Positions 1-11,648 of a DNA stretch of 64,000 nucleotides are shown one piece after another. Within the stretch, counting starts at the first letter, position 1. Every line of letters begins with the position of its first letter. The DNA comes from Vitellaria paradoxa (taxonomy: Eukaryota; Streptophyta; Magnoliopsida; Ericales; Sapotaceae), in assembly GCA_019916065.1 (NCBI GenBank), contig CM034236.1:54402690-54466689 (forward strand), read 5' to 3'. The notes under the pieces are model-generated. The model had not been told where the DNA came from. It ran no database searches and worked only from the letters and a program-made list of their open reading frames with translations. Both the position numbers and the translations under genes were made by a program.

Positions 1-421
1 AAACAAAAGATAAAACCAATATAATATTTCTCTTTTTTCTTTCCCTTCATTTCTCCATGCTATAGTATAAATAAAATTTTTTATTAGAATCGCTATATTT
101 GACGATCCGGATCCTAAATGCATCGTAATTCGGGTCGCATGATCTAGATTACGGATTAATAGTGGGGTGAGGGATCCCTGTAACTCTACTTAAAAGACTC
201 ATCCACCTGAACTGGTGATACCCTTGTCACAGTCCAGACCATCTTGTGTACTCTTTCTTTTAAAGCGTTAGGCGTGAAATCATATTCGGGTTTTGTCATT
301 CTGATACTACTTTGTTACGGGTCGATTTCCAACTTAAAAGACCGTTCCATTGAGTAGAGTTTCCAACCTCTTGTCTCATCGGATGTGGGATTGTCGCAAT
401 ATGCATAGGTAAGTTTGTTAC
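1..421. repeat. Repeat-like sequence in the last visible intron of the TPX2-like gene
   Basis: This stretch lies beyond the last recognisable exon of the minus-strand TPX2-like gene and holds no coding frame of that family. It reads like a degraded dispersed element: at 381-391 it carries a GATGTGGGATT motif of the kind seen in plant short retroelements, with GC-richer text than the flanking introns. The strand and family cannot be fixed from the sequence. Positions 1-60 are plain AT-rich DNA. Confidence 0.3.
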
Positions 422-3400
422 CTTCTAGGGATGAACGGCCTGTCAAAATAGGGCATGGGTTGAGCTCTTGGAACGAGTTCTTTTCTAAGTCTCCTGATTT
501 CTTCTTCTTCTTCTAACTACAGAAAGCAAAATCCAAACACACATATATCAGTGAAATAAGAAGTCTTATTGCCAAAAACACCCATAAAGGTTCTTTTTCA
601 TCGCATACCTTCTGCTGCCTGTCCCTTTCCTCCCTGTATTGTTCAATAAGGCTCATCTTTTCCGCCACCTAAAATGCCAAAAACAGAAGCAAAGTTAAAG
701 AAGGTAATTCAACCCATTATTATTTTCTTCTTTTTAATATTGGCAAGAACATAATCAACCTAGAGGAATAGTGCCAGATGCAACACACAAACAGAGAAGA
801 AGACAAACAGTGTGTTACCAAAGCAACTTCAAATCTGTTTAATGTTTAAGAAATTAATGATTCTGAAATAGCTTCTTTGAGGTGTTGCTATTCAGTATCT
901 GCTTACTCTGAACTAACAATTGGCATGAGAGAGTTTTTAGCATTGATTTTTTAGCCATTAAACCATAAGTACAACGTCAAGTCTTCCCCACTGTTTCACC
1001 TGGTAACGAGGGGCCAAATAAAGAGGCACTTGGCTAGTTTTAAAAATAACATCCTATACCAGAAGCTAAAGTGACAATCCTGCTAAAAATAAAAGTATCT
1101 AAAGAAAGTTAAAAATGTACCTGTTGGTCAAACTCAGCACGCTCAACAGCCCTCACATCGCTGTGGAGCACCAAATCAATTGGCCTAGTGGCTTCTTTGA
1201 CTGGAGGTTTTACCAAGAACTGTGATGATACCACAAACCATGTCAATTCAAATGAATTTGAGAGAGACCATATGCATATATAAAGCTTCTTTGGCGTTTA
1301 AGCATTCCCAATAATTTGAGTTGCCATTTTTTGTACCCAAAAAAGAATAAAATTCAATTTGGTGTTTAATTAATCCCAATAATATTTCAATTATTTTGGA
1401 GGTAAATAATTAAGTTCCTTTCTCCTTTGAATTTTCAGTTAAGGTCACTTAAAACTTTCAAAATTTTGTTCATTTTCTGGTTCAGTTGATATTATCCATC
1501 TCATAAGTATCATCTAGATCAATTACCATCAATTGAATCACTTTCTTGAGAAATGCATCTGGACAAAAAATGTATGAAAATTTTGTTATTTATATGGTTT
1601 TGGCATGGCAAAACACAACTGAAAACATACATTTACAACATTTCAACAAGATAGAAGCACATGTAACAAATGAAACATCAATTTATTTATTTATTATTAT
1701 TTTATCTTTTTTTTGGGGGGGGGGTTGTGGGGTTGGGGAAGAATGGAGTTACCTCTGGCTCATCTGTCGTCCATGGCAAACCTTGTGCAATTGGTATCCG
1801 TTGCTTCTCCTCCTCCGTCAACATTTGTTGTACTTTCTTGATGAATTCTTCCTCCTTGCTTCTTCCCCTTTGCTATGGTAAAATCCAAGCAAAGATGGAC
1901 ATAAAAAAGCGATAGTCAATTTCACAAAAAAACCAATAGCAAAAGTTCCCAAATTTCATCAACTATTTTAACATAGTAGCATGGTTGGAGAATTTAGGGT
2001 TTTATCTGACATATGCACACTGATTTAGAACGATCATGAAGAATTGAATGTAGGAATACTTTGTCCATGGCTTGAAGCATTTATGTAGGAAATCCAAAGA
2101 ACTTAAAACTCAAAAGTGCACAATAGTCAAAGAGGCAGCACAGAATTAGCTAGGAGAAAACTTATTTGCCTTTATTAAATATCATTCTGCTAGTATAGCT
2201 TTCAATTTAATTATTTATGACAAAATGTTTAGATCTCTTTCCTTGTCCAGCAAATTACAAGCTCAGTCTACCTTGCTCTTCTGTTAACCGAACAACCCAC
2301 TTATGAACTGTGCGTGGAAACTGAAACACGACCCCATCAAGGACTTTCATTGCCAAGACTCTGAGGTCTTATCTCATCATTTGGATGGCTTGACCAAGTT
2401 GAAGTTGTAGTTTTTACTAACACTTTACAAAGTAAAAAACAATGTTCTAATTTATTGCAATGAAAACATGAGTTATTTGTGCATCCGTTAATCTAGTTAA
2501 ATGGTAAAATTTAAACCCTCAGCAGTGACTGTCACTGATAACCCCCCCCCCCCAATATATATATATATATATATGTATTTATAATTTGTTGCGGGTACAA
2601 TTTGCCTTCCATTTATGTAATCTGAAAAAACGGGACAAGTTATAGAAATTATAAGTTATTTTCTGTCTGAAAAAGAAAGGCAGGTTTTACTGTGAAGTGT
2701 CAATTAATAAGTTATAAAATGACAAACGTAGTGTGATTTGATATTCATATGTCATACAATATGTACAATCAATAATCATCATGCCCTCCAAGTAATGTTT
2801 CCTTAGGGCAATAGAAATAGAATTATTGTGAAGTGTCCGCATTTTAAGAGTTATAAAATGACAAAGGTAACATGATTTGATTTTCATATGTCATACTACT
2901 ACCAAGAACAATTAATAATAATCATGCCCTCCAAGTAACCCTGCCTTAGGACAATAGCATGATCTCACAGGCATAAAAGATCACTTAATAAAAACACACC
3001 TCTGTCCGAAGCTTGAAGGGCTTTTGGCAGGTTGCTCTAAGTTGCTTCTTCTTCCAACGACTTCCGCCAAAGGTTGCTGATGATTCAGAGCTCTACGGTG
3101 AAAAAACCAAAAAATATTAATACTAATCATCATTTCGAGGAGAAAAAACACCACGTATTTGTTTCTGAAAAAAGAAATGCTCACATTTCTTCTGCTTTTG
3201 CGACCACCACCAGAATTCCTGCTTGAAATGGTGAAGCTAGAAAATGATTCAAAACAATACCAATCAGACTCCCTAATTGAGGGTGCTGAGAAGAAGAAAA
3301 TAAATAAAAACATGCAGTTTTGTTCATCAGACATGTTATTGTCACCTACCTTCCATGGCAGCTATCTAGTGAAGATGAAACACGCGAATCCAGACCTAAA

Positions 3401-4299
3401 CTCTCTGATGTCAGGAAAAAGTCCGAAGGACAGAACGAAGATGAAGAAACCTGTGTTTCGGGCACCTTAGGTTGCAGTCCTGGCAATGCCCATTTGATCC
3501 CTTTCTTCTCATCTTCTAATTCCTTCTCATCCTTGTGATCCGAGTCCTCTGATTTTGGTATTGTCAAAAGCCTCTCGAAGGCCTTAACCAAATGCTTAAC
3601 TCTTCCAGACCCAGGTTCAGGCACACTCTGCCTTGCTTCTTCCAATAACTTGTCCCTTCTTCTCTTTATACCCATTTCAGTGATTTCACCCGATTGCTCG
3701 ATCTCACTTGGAATCGGGTCGCTACCACTCACCCCATTAAACCCAGACCCATCAACTCCCTCTGGTTTCATTTCATGCCCATGTGCAAGTTCAAGGGTTT
3801 GAATCACGGCTTCCTTCTCTTCCACCTCTTCTTCAACTCCATTGTCAAATCTCTCGTAGTTCTGTAACTGCTCTGAATCGAATAGATCGCCTACACTTCC
3901 CCGATTCTTGAAGAACTCTTCCTGAGAAGCCCTGAGACTTTCGTAAGCAACACACAGACATTTCTGCGAATTAGCCCCAACCTTCGCCTTGCACTTACAT
4001 AAGACTGTTGACGAGTTCGCTTTCTCTTTCTTCGAGTTCTTTCTCGCCACCAGGAACTTTCTTTCGCGAATCTTGTTCCGCAGCGGCGGCGAAGCGACGG
4101 GGTTAGGGTTTTTGGAGGCCGATTTCTGCGTCTTCGTAGCAGATTTGTTTCCTGGTGAATTCGAGATCTTTAAACCAGGGCTTTTAACGTTAGGATTGGA
4201 ATTCTCATAATCTTTTGAGATTTCAGAAGTCTTTGACCGATTAGCTTGTGGGTTCTTCGCAGGTGTCACTGCTCCAATGCTCCTGCTGTTCAACTCCAT
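422..4299 (-). CDS. TPX2 C-terminal-domain microtubule-associated protein (partial, 7 exons visible)
   Basis: Proteins with a TPX2 C-terminal domain bind microtubules; in plants several (MDP40 is one) tune cortical microtubule stability and cell elongation. Visible coding exons on the minus strand, all with GT-AG borders and compatible phases, are 4299-3350, 3218-3185, 3092-3000, 1872-1753, 1219-1121, 668-609 and 516-422, giving at least 483 codons. Exon 1 encodes a basic, Ser/Pro-rich N-terminus and the motif VKHLVKAFERLLTIPKS. Later exons carry the family hallmarks QKPFKLRTE, QRGRSKEEEFIKKVQQ, QGLPWTTDEPE, RPIDLVLHSDVRAVERAEFD, VAEKMSLIEQYREERDRQQK and PMPYFDRPFIPR. The final exon of about 30 residues expected from the family is not found between 421 and 1, so it lies outside the window or has been lost. 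Start codon 4299 is the first ATG of the long frame. The family assignment is firm; the exact orthologue is not. Confidence 0.85.
2692..2962. repeat. Tandem duplication, period 136 bp, in an intron of the TPX2-like gene
   Basis: The copy starting at 2692 (GTGAAGTGT) is repeated from 2828, and both contain ATGTCATAC and ATCATGCCCTCCAAGTAA. The copies differ by scattered substitutions and small indels, so the duplication is moderately old. It lies between exons 3 and 4 of the minus-strand gene and does not touch the splice sites. Confidence 0.8.
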
Positions 4300-4700
4300 C
4301 GGTAATTCGCCGGAAAATCTGCTTGATGTAACCGGGGTGGTTTAACAGAGGGTTAGAGAGAGATTGGAGAAGGGGTTAGGGGTTCGATCGTTCTCTAAAC
4401 ATTGATGAGAAGCGCAATAGATGGGTTGGGAAAAAAAAAGGGGAAGGCGTTGAGCTCTGCACGCTCTTGTAACGGCTAGTTTCTGCGGGCTTATTTTTCG
4501 GGCCCTTTGATTGTTTAATTTAAATTGCTGTTCGCCATTGGACCGTTGGATTTGACAGATTAATAAGGTGAGGTGGGGATTAATTTGTTCAACGACCGTT
4601 GCCTGTGCTATTATATGAATTAGGGTCATGGATTTATTTAATTTACGCACTGAGATTTTAGATTTATACACTTAAATCCTAATAAATTTGTAAATATGTA
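4300..4700 (-). promoter_or_regulatory. Leader and promoter region of the TPX2-like gene
   Basis: This is the sequence upstream of the start codon at 4299, read on the minus strand. It includes purine/pyrimidine-rich leader sequence (about 4340-4440) and a GGGCC motif near 4500 resembling the site II elements of plant growth-related promoters. No convincing TATA box is visible. The boundaries are inferred. Confidence 0.35.
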
Positions 4701-4704
4701 CTTA

Positions 4705-4863
4705 GGATCCGTTTGTAATGATAAAAAAATTCTAAAAAATGATAAAAAATGTTAAAAAATTTTAAAAATTATTCACTTTTTATCTCACTACGTTAAGTAT
4801 AAACTCATAACTTAGTTCGTTTTATTTCATTTTATCTTATTTTTTATCATTTTAAACGCACCC
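4705..4863. mobile_element. Tourist-like MITE, 159 bp
   Basis: The termini form an inverted repeat: GGATCCGTTTGTAATGATAA at the left and, reversed, GGGTGCGTTTAAAATGATAA at the right. The element is flanked by TTA on both sides, the 3-bp target duplication typical of PIF/Harbinger-derived MITEs. Its inner core (TTATTCACTTTTTATCTCAC) recurs in other elements of this window. It has no coding capacity. Confidence 0.75.
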
Positions 4864-5040
4864 TTAATCTCTTATCTTTACTAGAATCCCTTCTCTCAAA
4901 TTTTTTATTCAAAAAATAACTTTTAACCAATTCAATATTATTAAATTACATTTATATCTTTAGTATTAATAAAATAATATTTATAGTGATATGATGTATT
5001 TTTATATAAAAATTACATTATAATTAATTTATTATTATTA

Positions 5041-5290
5041 TTATTATTGCAAAACTTTTCTATATTAATACTTTAAATTATTATACTTTACATTAATATT
5101 TTAAATTTATATTGTATGTAAATAAATAATTATACATAATAAATTATCATTACTTTTTTCTATTAATAATCTAATACACTAAACAGAAAAATAAATATCA
5201 TACTATAATAATTTATTAATTTTTAAAATTTTTCTATATTAATATTTTAAATTATTATACTTCACATTAATATTTTGAATTTATAAAACT
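5041..5290. repeat. AT-rich direct repeat, period 174 bp
   Basis: The segment around 5055-5115 (TCTATATTAATA followed by an AAATTATTATACTT block) is repeated near 5230-5290. The surrounding sequence is over 80% A+T with no gene. It adjoins the larger repeat array at 5400-7160 and may belong to the same degraded element. Confidence 0.6.
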
Positions 5291-5399
5291 ATCTATAATA
5301 CTAAAAAATATATTTTCTCTCTCCTTTACTTCAATCCCATGTGACTTACTTATTTGATTTATATTCTATTTTTTTCTTTTTTTTAAGGATTTTTGAATT

Positions 5400-7160
5400 A
5401 TTTTTTAATCTTTTATTTCCTCATTTTTCTTTCTTTTTCTCATTTATTAAACTTTTATTTTTTGTCCACATCGCTAAAATATTACAACTTAACGTTTTCT
5501 TTCCCCTATAAAACTAAAGTAATGGCATACAATTTTAATAAATGTGAATGTATTTATTCATGGGTTCTAAAAAAGGGACCTAGTTGCTTATAAATTTAAT
5601 TTAAATAAATTCATAGGTTGAAGAAATGAACTCATTTTATTTACAAATTGAATATAGTTGCAAAATTTACATATTTCAAATATATTAGTAATTATATTAA
5701 AAATATAAATAAAAATAGAATTAAATTAAAAATATAAATAAAATACACTTAAATAATAATTAGTTTATTATTTCATAACAACAACTCTTAATATTTTTAA
5801 AATTTAGAAACATAAAAAAGTACTGACATATTAATTAGGCTTGTGAGTAATTTTTTTAAATTTTATTTTTAAATTTAAATTAGTCACATTACTATATTTG
5901 TTTTATTTTATAAAGCACAATATACAATTAATAATAATATTTTTAATTTAAGTTCTTTTTATAAATTAATAAATAATTATTATTAAATTCTGTGTGACAC
6001 TCTCCATATTTATCATTCTATTCGTTCTATTTTTACAATTATTTGAATCAAATTACATTTTATCATTTTTTATACTTTTTGTTTTTATTTACAAAACATT
6101 TAGTTCCTTTTATCCCACATCAGTGAATAATAACAACTCCAATATATATATATATATATATATATATTGTCTATAAAATTATTATAGCTGTGATGTGTTA
6201 TCTTCATCAATGCACAGTGAATTTATAAATTTCTTAAATGGAATTTGCCTATTAGTTTATTGTAATTATAAAATTTACTAAACAACTAATTCATGTTGAA
6301 AATTATTTAAAATTTATTAAATATTAATTCAATTAAAAAAATATAATTTCTCTTACAATAACAACTTTTGTTACATCTTAAATTTAAAAACACAAAAAAA
6401 AAAAATCAAAATATTATCTAAGACTGGGAATAATTTATTTTAAAGAAAATTTTCTAATTCTTTAAACTTAAATTAGTCACATTGATAATTTTTAACCGAT
6501 TAATAATACTCAATATTTGAGTTGTTTTTATAAATCTCTATATATAACTCTATCAAAATTGTGTATTTTTTTCTATTTGAACTAAATTGAATGTGCACTA
6601 TTTCTATTTATTATTGTAATTTTTATTTTCTTTTAAAATTTGGACTGGAATATTCTATTTCTTTTATTTCTAGTACTTTTTTTTTTCTTCTTTTTACTTT
6701 CTTTTATCATATATTAAAACATAACCAAAACTATATTTTTTATTTTATTCATATAACCATTAGAATTGTATTATATGATTATAAGTAATACGAGTGAATT
6801 AATAAGTTTCTAAAATAAGTTTCTAAAATAGATCTATTTGCCTATTGACTATTATTGTGAAATTTTTAAAATTTAAATATATTTAAAAACAAAAAATATT
6901 TAATTAGTAGTTAGAATTAAAATATGATTAAAAATGACCAAACTCCTCCCATGATAATAACTTCTAGTATATTTTAAATTTAAAATACAGAGAAAAATGC
7001 TACTATTAATTAGGCTAAATAGTATTCTTTTAAATTCAATTCTAAAGTTAAATTTGTCATATTGATTATTATTAACCAATATTTGATTTATTTTTATAAT
7101 GTACAATATACAATTAATAAAAAAATATTTTTAGTTTGTGTTTTTTTAATAAATCAGTTA
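5400..7160. repeat. Three degenerate repeat units of about 587 bp
   Basis: Landmark blocks recur at nearly even spacing. The AATTAGTCAC/TTGTCAT block is at 5881, 6474 and 7054, and the preceding TTAATTAGGCT-like block is near 5831, 6418 and 7005. Each unit also has an ACAATTAATAA block followed by a T-rich stretch. Units are AT-rich, diverged and non-coding. A homologous unit lies at about 51540-51900, and 5463-5605 resembles 51345-51480, so this is a dispersed family present here as a short tandem array. A (TA)n microsatellite lies at 6142-6167. Confidence 0.65.
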
Positions 7161-7659
7161 AAAATTTATTTTAATACAATCAAGATTAATAATATTTCTA
7201 ACTCAATATAATTTTGTTATATGAGTAAAGAATTAAAAAAAATAAAAACAAATATTAAAATTAACAAGCAGTTTAAAATAAAAAAGAGATCAAGTTAGTT
7301 AGGTAAGTTTATGACTTAATATATATTTTAGAGCAATTTTTAATTTTTAAAATTAGGTCAGTTTGAAATTTAGTAAAATGCAAACTTTTAGTTTTTATGT
7401 AAAAATTTGACTTTGATCAACTCTATTAGCTCATTGTTATTGACACAAATGAAAAAATATAAGTATAAAAAAAGTAACTGAATAACTATTTTATGAAATT
7501 ATTTAAAAATTTACGCTGAACAAATGATTTAAATGTAAAGTGGGCTGGCAACAAAAAAAAAAAATTAGGTTGAACAAGGAGTTTAAAAGTAAAATAGGTT
7601 AAGTTATAAAAGTTTAGAATGTGCTAAATTTGAGAAATAAATAAATAAATAAATAAACC
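7161..7659. other. AT-rich intergenic DNA without recognisable features
   Basis: I see no gene, inverted repeat or clear duplication here apart from short A and T runs and the (AAAT)n stretch at 7635-7657. Confidence 0.6.
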
Positions 7660-8160
7660 GCGCTATCCAAATTACAACTCAGAGCAATCCAAGACTGACT
7701 TCGCCCTTGGTTAAAAAAGTGCGTCTCCATTTCAACTTAACGAATGAGGAGCAAGTAGTGAACAAAGAATGGGCCGACAAACTCAAGGTTGACTCGTGCA
7801 GTCACTGCCGAACAAACAGAACCAAGCGTGGCTTGCCATACATGTCCCCAGGCCTAATTCCATCCAATGTTGGGCTCAGTCCACTCAAGCTCATCATCAG
7901 TCGGTCACCTCCAAATAGATTTACCGGGGGCGGGGCCAAACAGTAGCAATGTCGACACTCCTTGAAGTGGCGGCCTCCGGCCAAAGCCCTTGTCCCATTG
8001 ATTAATTTTCTTTCCGGTTTGTTTAATTTGTGGGCAAATTCCCGCAAACGTATAGCATTTTGATTCCCCCTTTTGCCCTGTGGGCTTTCCAAATGCAGTC
8101 ATTACTTTGACCTCACTCAACAAACAATCTTTTTGAGGCCCCAAGCAAGCTTATTCTTAG
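7660..8160. other. GC-richer island of unknown origin
   Basis: This stretch stands out from the very AT-rich flanks by base composition, with GGGGGCGGGGCC at 7926-7937 and GGCGGCCTCCGGCC at 7969-7982. Short open frames exist on both strands, but none has a recognisable protein motif, an ATG with good context, or splice signals. It could be a decayed gene fragment, part of a retroelement, or a promoter of an untranslated transcript. Confidence 0.35.
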
Positions 8161-8220
8161 ATTTGAAGTTTCCCTACGTACTCTTTAACAGACATTTGTT
8201 ACAACTATAATGTTTATTTA

Positions 8221-8723
8221 GGGTGAGTTTGGTACACTGATTTAAAGTGTGTTTAGCACACTGAAAAATTATAAAAAATATTTAAAAATTATTTATTTTT
8301 TATCTCACTACATGAATTATGAATCTATAAATTATTTCATTTTAAAGTCGTTTGAAAAAAAATTAAAATTTTACAAAAGTGAATTTTTTTTTGGGATTTG
8401 GAATGTAAAAAGTTGTTTTGAAATGATGATTAGATGTTTGTGTTCGATTTGATATAAATTGTTAAAAATTATATAAAGTGACTCATGATAAGATTTTAGT
8501 GGAGAGTTTTGAAAACTTTTGCAATTTTGTGAAACTTTTTTGTACGAATATTAGTCTAACTCTTTAAAAAATCTACCAAAATCTGATAGAATACACTATA
8601 ATTGTTTATTTCGATAGATTTTAACAAAATTTAAAAAAAAATAGAATTTTTTGAAATTTGAAAAAGTTAAACATTTAAAAATTTTTGGAGTTTTTTAAAT
8701 TTGATTGGAGTTTCAAACAACCC
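8221..8723. mobile_element. Probable MITE, about 500 bp, with flanking ATTTA repeats
   Basis: The left end GGGTGAGTTTGG and the reversed right end GGGTTGTTTGAAACTCC form a weak terminal inverted repeat, and ATTTA flanks both ends. The left part contains the core TTATTTATTTTTTATCTCAC shared with the element at 4705-4863. It may be a composite of a short and a longer element. No coding capacity. Confidence 0.45.
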
Positions 8724-8964
8724 ATTTATATCACTTTTTGAAACTCTAAATGCTCCATTAGTTTTATTTTATTGTTATTATTATATTAAAAAGGAAACTA
8801 TAATATATATATATCACTTGAATCATGTGCGCAGTAACGTGGCTGTTGATGACAACTGTAGATGAACAAACGAATTGAAGACTTTTTTTCTTTAGTTTTA
8901 TTTGTTTATTTATTTATTATAATTTTTAAACTTGATGAGTTAGTTTCTATGTACATTTAACAAA

Positions 8965-9102
8965 GAGTGTGTTTGAAGTGACAAGAAATAATAAAATTTA
9001 ATAAAAGTTATGAGTTTGTAATTCGTGTAATGAAATAAAAAATAAATAATTTTTAAAATTTTTTAATATTTTTTAATATTTTTCATCGTTTCAAACCGAG
9101 CC
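8965..9102. mobile_element. Tourist-like MITE, about 138 bp
   Basis: The left end GAGTGTGTTTGAAGTGACAA pairs with the reversed right end GGCTCGGTTTGAAACGATGA. The interior (GTAATTCGTGTAATGAAATA) is the reverse complement of the core in the element at 4705-4863 and matches the element at 63457-63611. Confidence 0.65.
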
Positions 9103-9782
9103 AAAGAAGACGTTGTTATGTTTTAAAAAATGGAGAAAAAGGAAAATGTTATGTTTTAAAAATTTACAAACCAAATTAAAAAGGAGTTTGGATTTTATTC
9201 TCCCCAGCATTAGATAGGAAAGTAGTAAATATTATTCAGTCGAAAGAATTTATCGAAATAATGTTATATTGATAGTTTTGTAATTAGAATATATTTTAAT
9301 GAATGTCCGTAATTTATATTAAAATAACGTGGTAATGACATAAATGTAATAAAAATTATTTTTGCATTTTTATATTTTTAAAGTTACAAACTCGTAAATG
9401 TGTCACATCATTACGTCAAAATTTTAATCAATTTTTTCTAATAAATCCACTAGTTTTTTAAACTTTTTTCTCTATTTTTCTGACACAACTTAGAAAATAA
9501 GAACAATACTATGTAATTAAAAATTTTAATAAAAAATAATTAGCATGACGCGTAACACTTATAATTATGTTATTTTAATAGTATGAATTTATAAAATAAT
9601 ATTTTAATTACAATAATATCCTCATCACATTATTTTTATTACACCTTTTTAAATATATTTTTTATCTAATAATATTTTTCAAAAAATATTGTACAATGTT
9701 TCTTTTGTAAAAAATTGTTTTAGAATCAAATTGAGGTACGTGTAAACTGACTCAAACAATTGAATTAAAAAAAATTATTTTA
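9103..9782. other. AT-rich intergenic DNA
   Basis: No gene or well-bounded repeat is visible in this stretch. Confidence 0.55.
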
Positions 9783-9939
9783 CGGGCCTGTTTGGTAGAT
9801 AAAAATGAAAAAAAAATATAATAAAAATAAAAATATATGATATAAAGATAACATGTAAAAATTTTTAATTAATAAATAATATAAAAATTAATTAAAATTA
9901 ATAATTTTTAATAAATTTTAGTGTGACGAAACAGACCGT
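9783..9939. mobile_element. MITE-like element, about 155 bp
   Basis: The left end CGGGCCTGTTTGGTAGAT and the reversed right end GACGGTCTGTTTCGTCACAC are imperfect inverted repeats of the TGTTTGG type. The interior is almost pure A+T. It sits immediately upstream of the GC-richer promoter region of the UGD gene. Confidence 0.5.
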
Positions 9940-10377
9940 CCATCTTTTATCTCTTGTCAGTCAAGGTTTGGCATGAAACGACGGCCGGCGGACTACGATC
10001 CACGCAACTCCAAAGTCTTCAACAGCGGGAAAGCTCAATCCAATGGGTTTTCTTCCAGTGGACCGGTCCGCGCGCGACAACAACGGACCGTCAGGAAAGG
10101 CGCCAGATGGTGCGCTACTTGCTGCGTGACCGTGGTGCCCCCAGACGCGAAAACGCGTACACACCCTACGTTCTACACTTTTTGTCTCCGTGTATGTATT
10201 GTACGTATATTTATACTTCTTTCTCAACTTTACCCTTTGCCAAACTCGGGTTGGTATCCCGTTGAGGGTTTCAACATCGGATGAAAAGTCTGGATATTTT
10301 TGTCTTTTCGTAAAACCAGAACCGTAGATCTAGGATACGCAGCGGGTATATAAGAGAGGAGCCCGCTCTCCTTGTTT
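9940..10377 (+). promoter_or_regulatory. Promoter region of the UGD gene, TATA box at 10347-10353
   Basis: A sharp rise in G+C begins at about 9940. A TATATAA box lies at 10347-10353 in the context GGGTATATAAGAGAGG, placing the transcription start near 10378-10385. Open frames across this region have no recognisable product and are read as chance frames in GC-rich promoter DNA. Confidence 0.65.
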
Positions 10378-11648
10378 TCACAGAAGCGTCGGTCGGTTTT
10401 TACCCTTGAACAAAATCCACGTTTCTAACCAGATCTCTCCTTTCTTTCTTTTGATCTTCCCTGGAAGAAGGTGAGTTTTCATTCTGTTCCCAATTTTTTG
10501 TTGTTTGTATGCAAACATCTTTGTACTTATATATATATGTATTTATATGTGCATGTATTGATACTTCATTGTTGTTGATTCACTTCCCTGCGCCTTGGTT
10601 CTTGCTGTGGTTTGCTTGTTGTTTCTGATTTCAGCTTATGTGCTGTGTTGTGCTTTGATTTGTTGTTCTTGATTGGAAACAGTGTGTTCATTCGTTTTTT
10701 TTTTTTTTGGTTTCTCGCTTAGAATGCCCAGATCCATTGACGTCTCTGCAATTCAGTGCTTGATCTGTAAATCTGTAATGTTTCTCATTATCTTAGTCCA
10801 ATTGTGGTGTTTGAGCCTTCATGAATCGAGCAGAACCATGAATCAAGTGTTGTTTTTTGGATCTGGTGGTCGAAGCCGTGATATTTAGTTCGCAAATACT
10901 GGAAAATTTATGCTGCTGTTGTTCCATCTTTTATTTATTTTTTCTTTTTTCCACACCAAATTACTTGCGATCTGATCTGATACTAGTTCCCGGAACCAAA
11001 GCAATTATCAGTGCCAACATAGTTACTGGCCCCCCCATTTTTCTGGATTGGCACTAATTCTATAGCTGTATCAAATCTCTCCAAAGAAACTCAATTTTTG
11101 AACCTGTGTTTTATTTGTATATTATATATTCTTAATTTCTCTTTGTAAAGTCAAAATTTTGATATAATCACCGAAGGCTTTTTCTAATTACATATTAGTT
11201 TTCAAAGCACCTTTTGGAAACATGTTTTTGAAACCAAAACCAAACAGGGCCAAATTTCCGAAGTTTTTGCATTGTTATTAATTTTGGAGTAATGGATGAT
11301 AGGATTACTAACTAGTAATTTAGTCAATTATTTTTTTTTTCCTGTAATAAAATATAAACGAAACTAGTAATTTAGTCAATTATTTATTTTCCTGTAATAA
11401 ATATAAATGAACAAACCCGAAAGAAGTTAACTGAGATTTTCTTGTTGACCGTGCAAAAAATTCTGTTAATTATTGAATTAAACTATGAGATCTTTCTTTC
11501 TCCATCAGTAGGCACTTGGATCTAGTTCTAGGTTCTTTCTGTGATACCTGGGGCTTCCTAAATTATTTATATTTGTGTGTGTCCATATGTGTATCTTTTC
11601 TCATATATGCAATTTTCTTTGTCCAGGTTCTAGATAGAGAAGGGAAAA
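10378..11648 (+). other. 5' leader of UGD with a 1156-bp intron
   Basis: A leader exon of about 90 bases ends in CTGGAAGAAG at 10470 with donor GTGAGT at 10471. The intron runs to the CAG at 11624-11626 and is followed by 22 untranslated bases before the ATG. A long leader intron is common in plant UGD genes and often raises expression; that role is inferred here. Inside it, a 52-bp tandem duplication (ACTAGTAATTTAGTCAATTA at 11311 and 11363) is visible. Confidence 0.7.

Noticed and set aside
1546..1915. Plus-strand open frames at 1546-1881 and 1670-1915
   Set aside because: They lie opposite exon 4 of the minus-strand TPX2-like gene and its introns and have no protein motif of their own.
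2270..2370. Minus-strand 32-codon stretch reading VLDGVVFQFPRTVHKWVVRL
   Set aside because: It sits in the intron between exons 3 and 4, which already join in phase 0 with family-conserved sequence on both sides. I could not tie it to any family, so it is not called as an exon.
4900..7200. CRISPR-like regularly spaced repeats
   Set aside because: The repeats are long, AT-rich and diverged, not short identical repeats with unique spacers, and the genome is a plant.
7707..8144. Open frames of 79-96 codons on both strands in the GC-rich island
   Set aside because: Overlapping frames on both strands without motifs are expected by chance in a GC-richer patch.
9954..10284. Three overlapping frames of about 90-100 codons before UGD
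   Set aside because: They overlap one another on both strands and lie in the promoter upstream of the TATA box.
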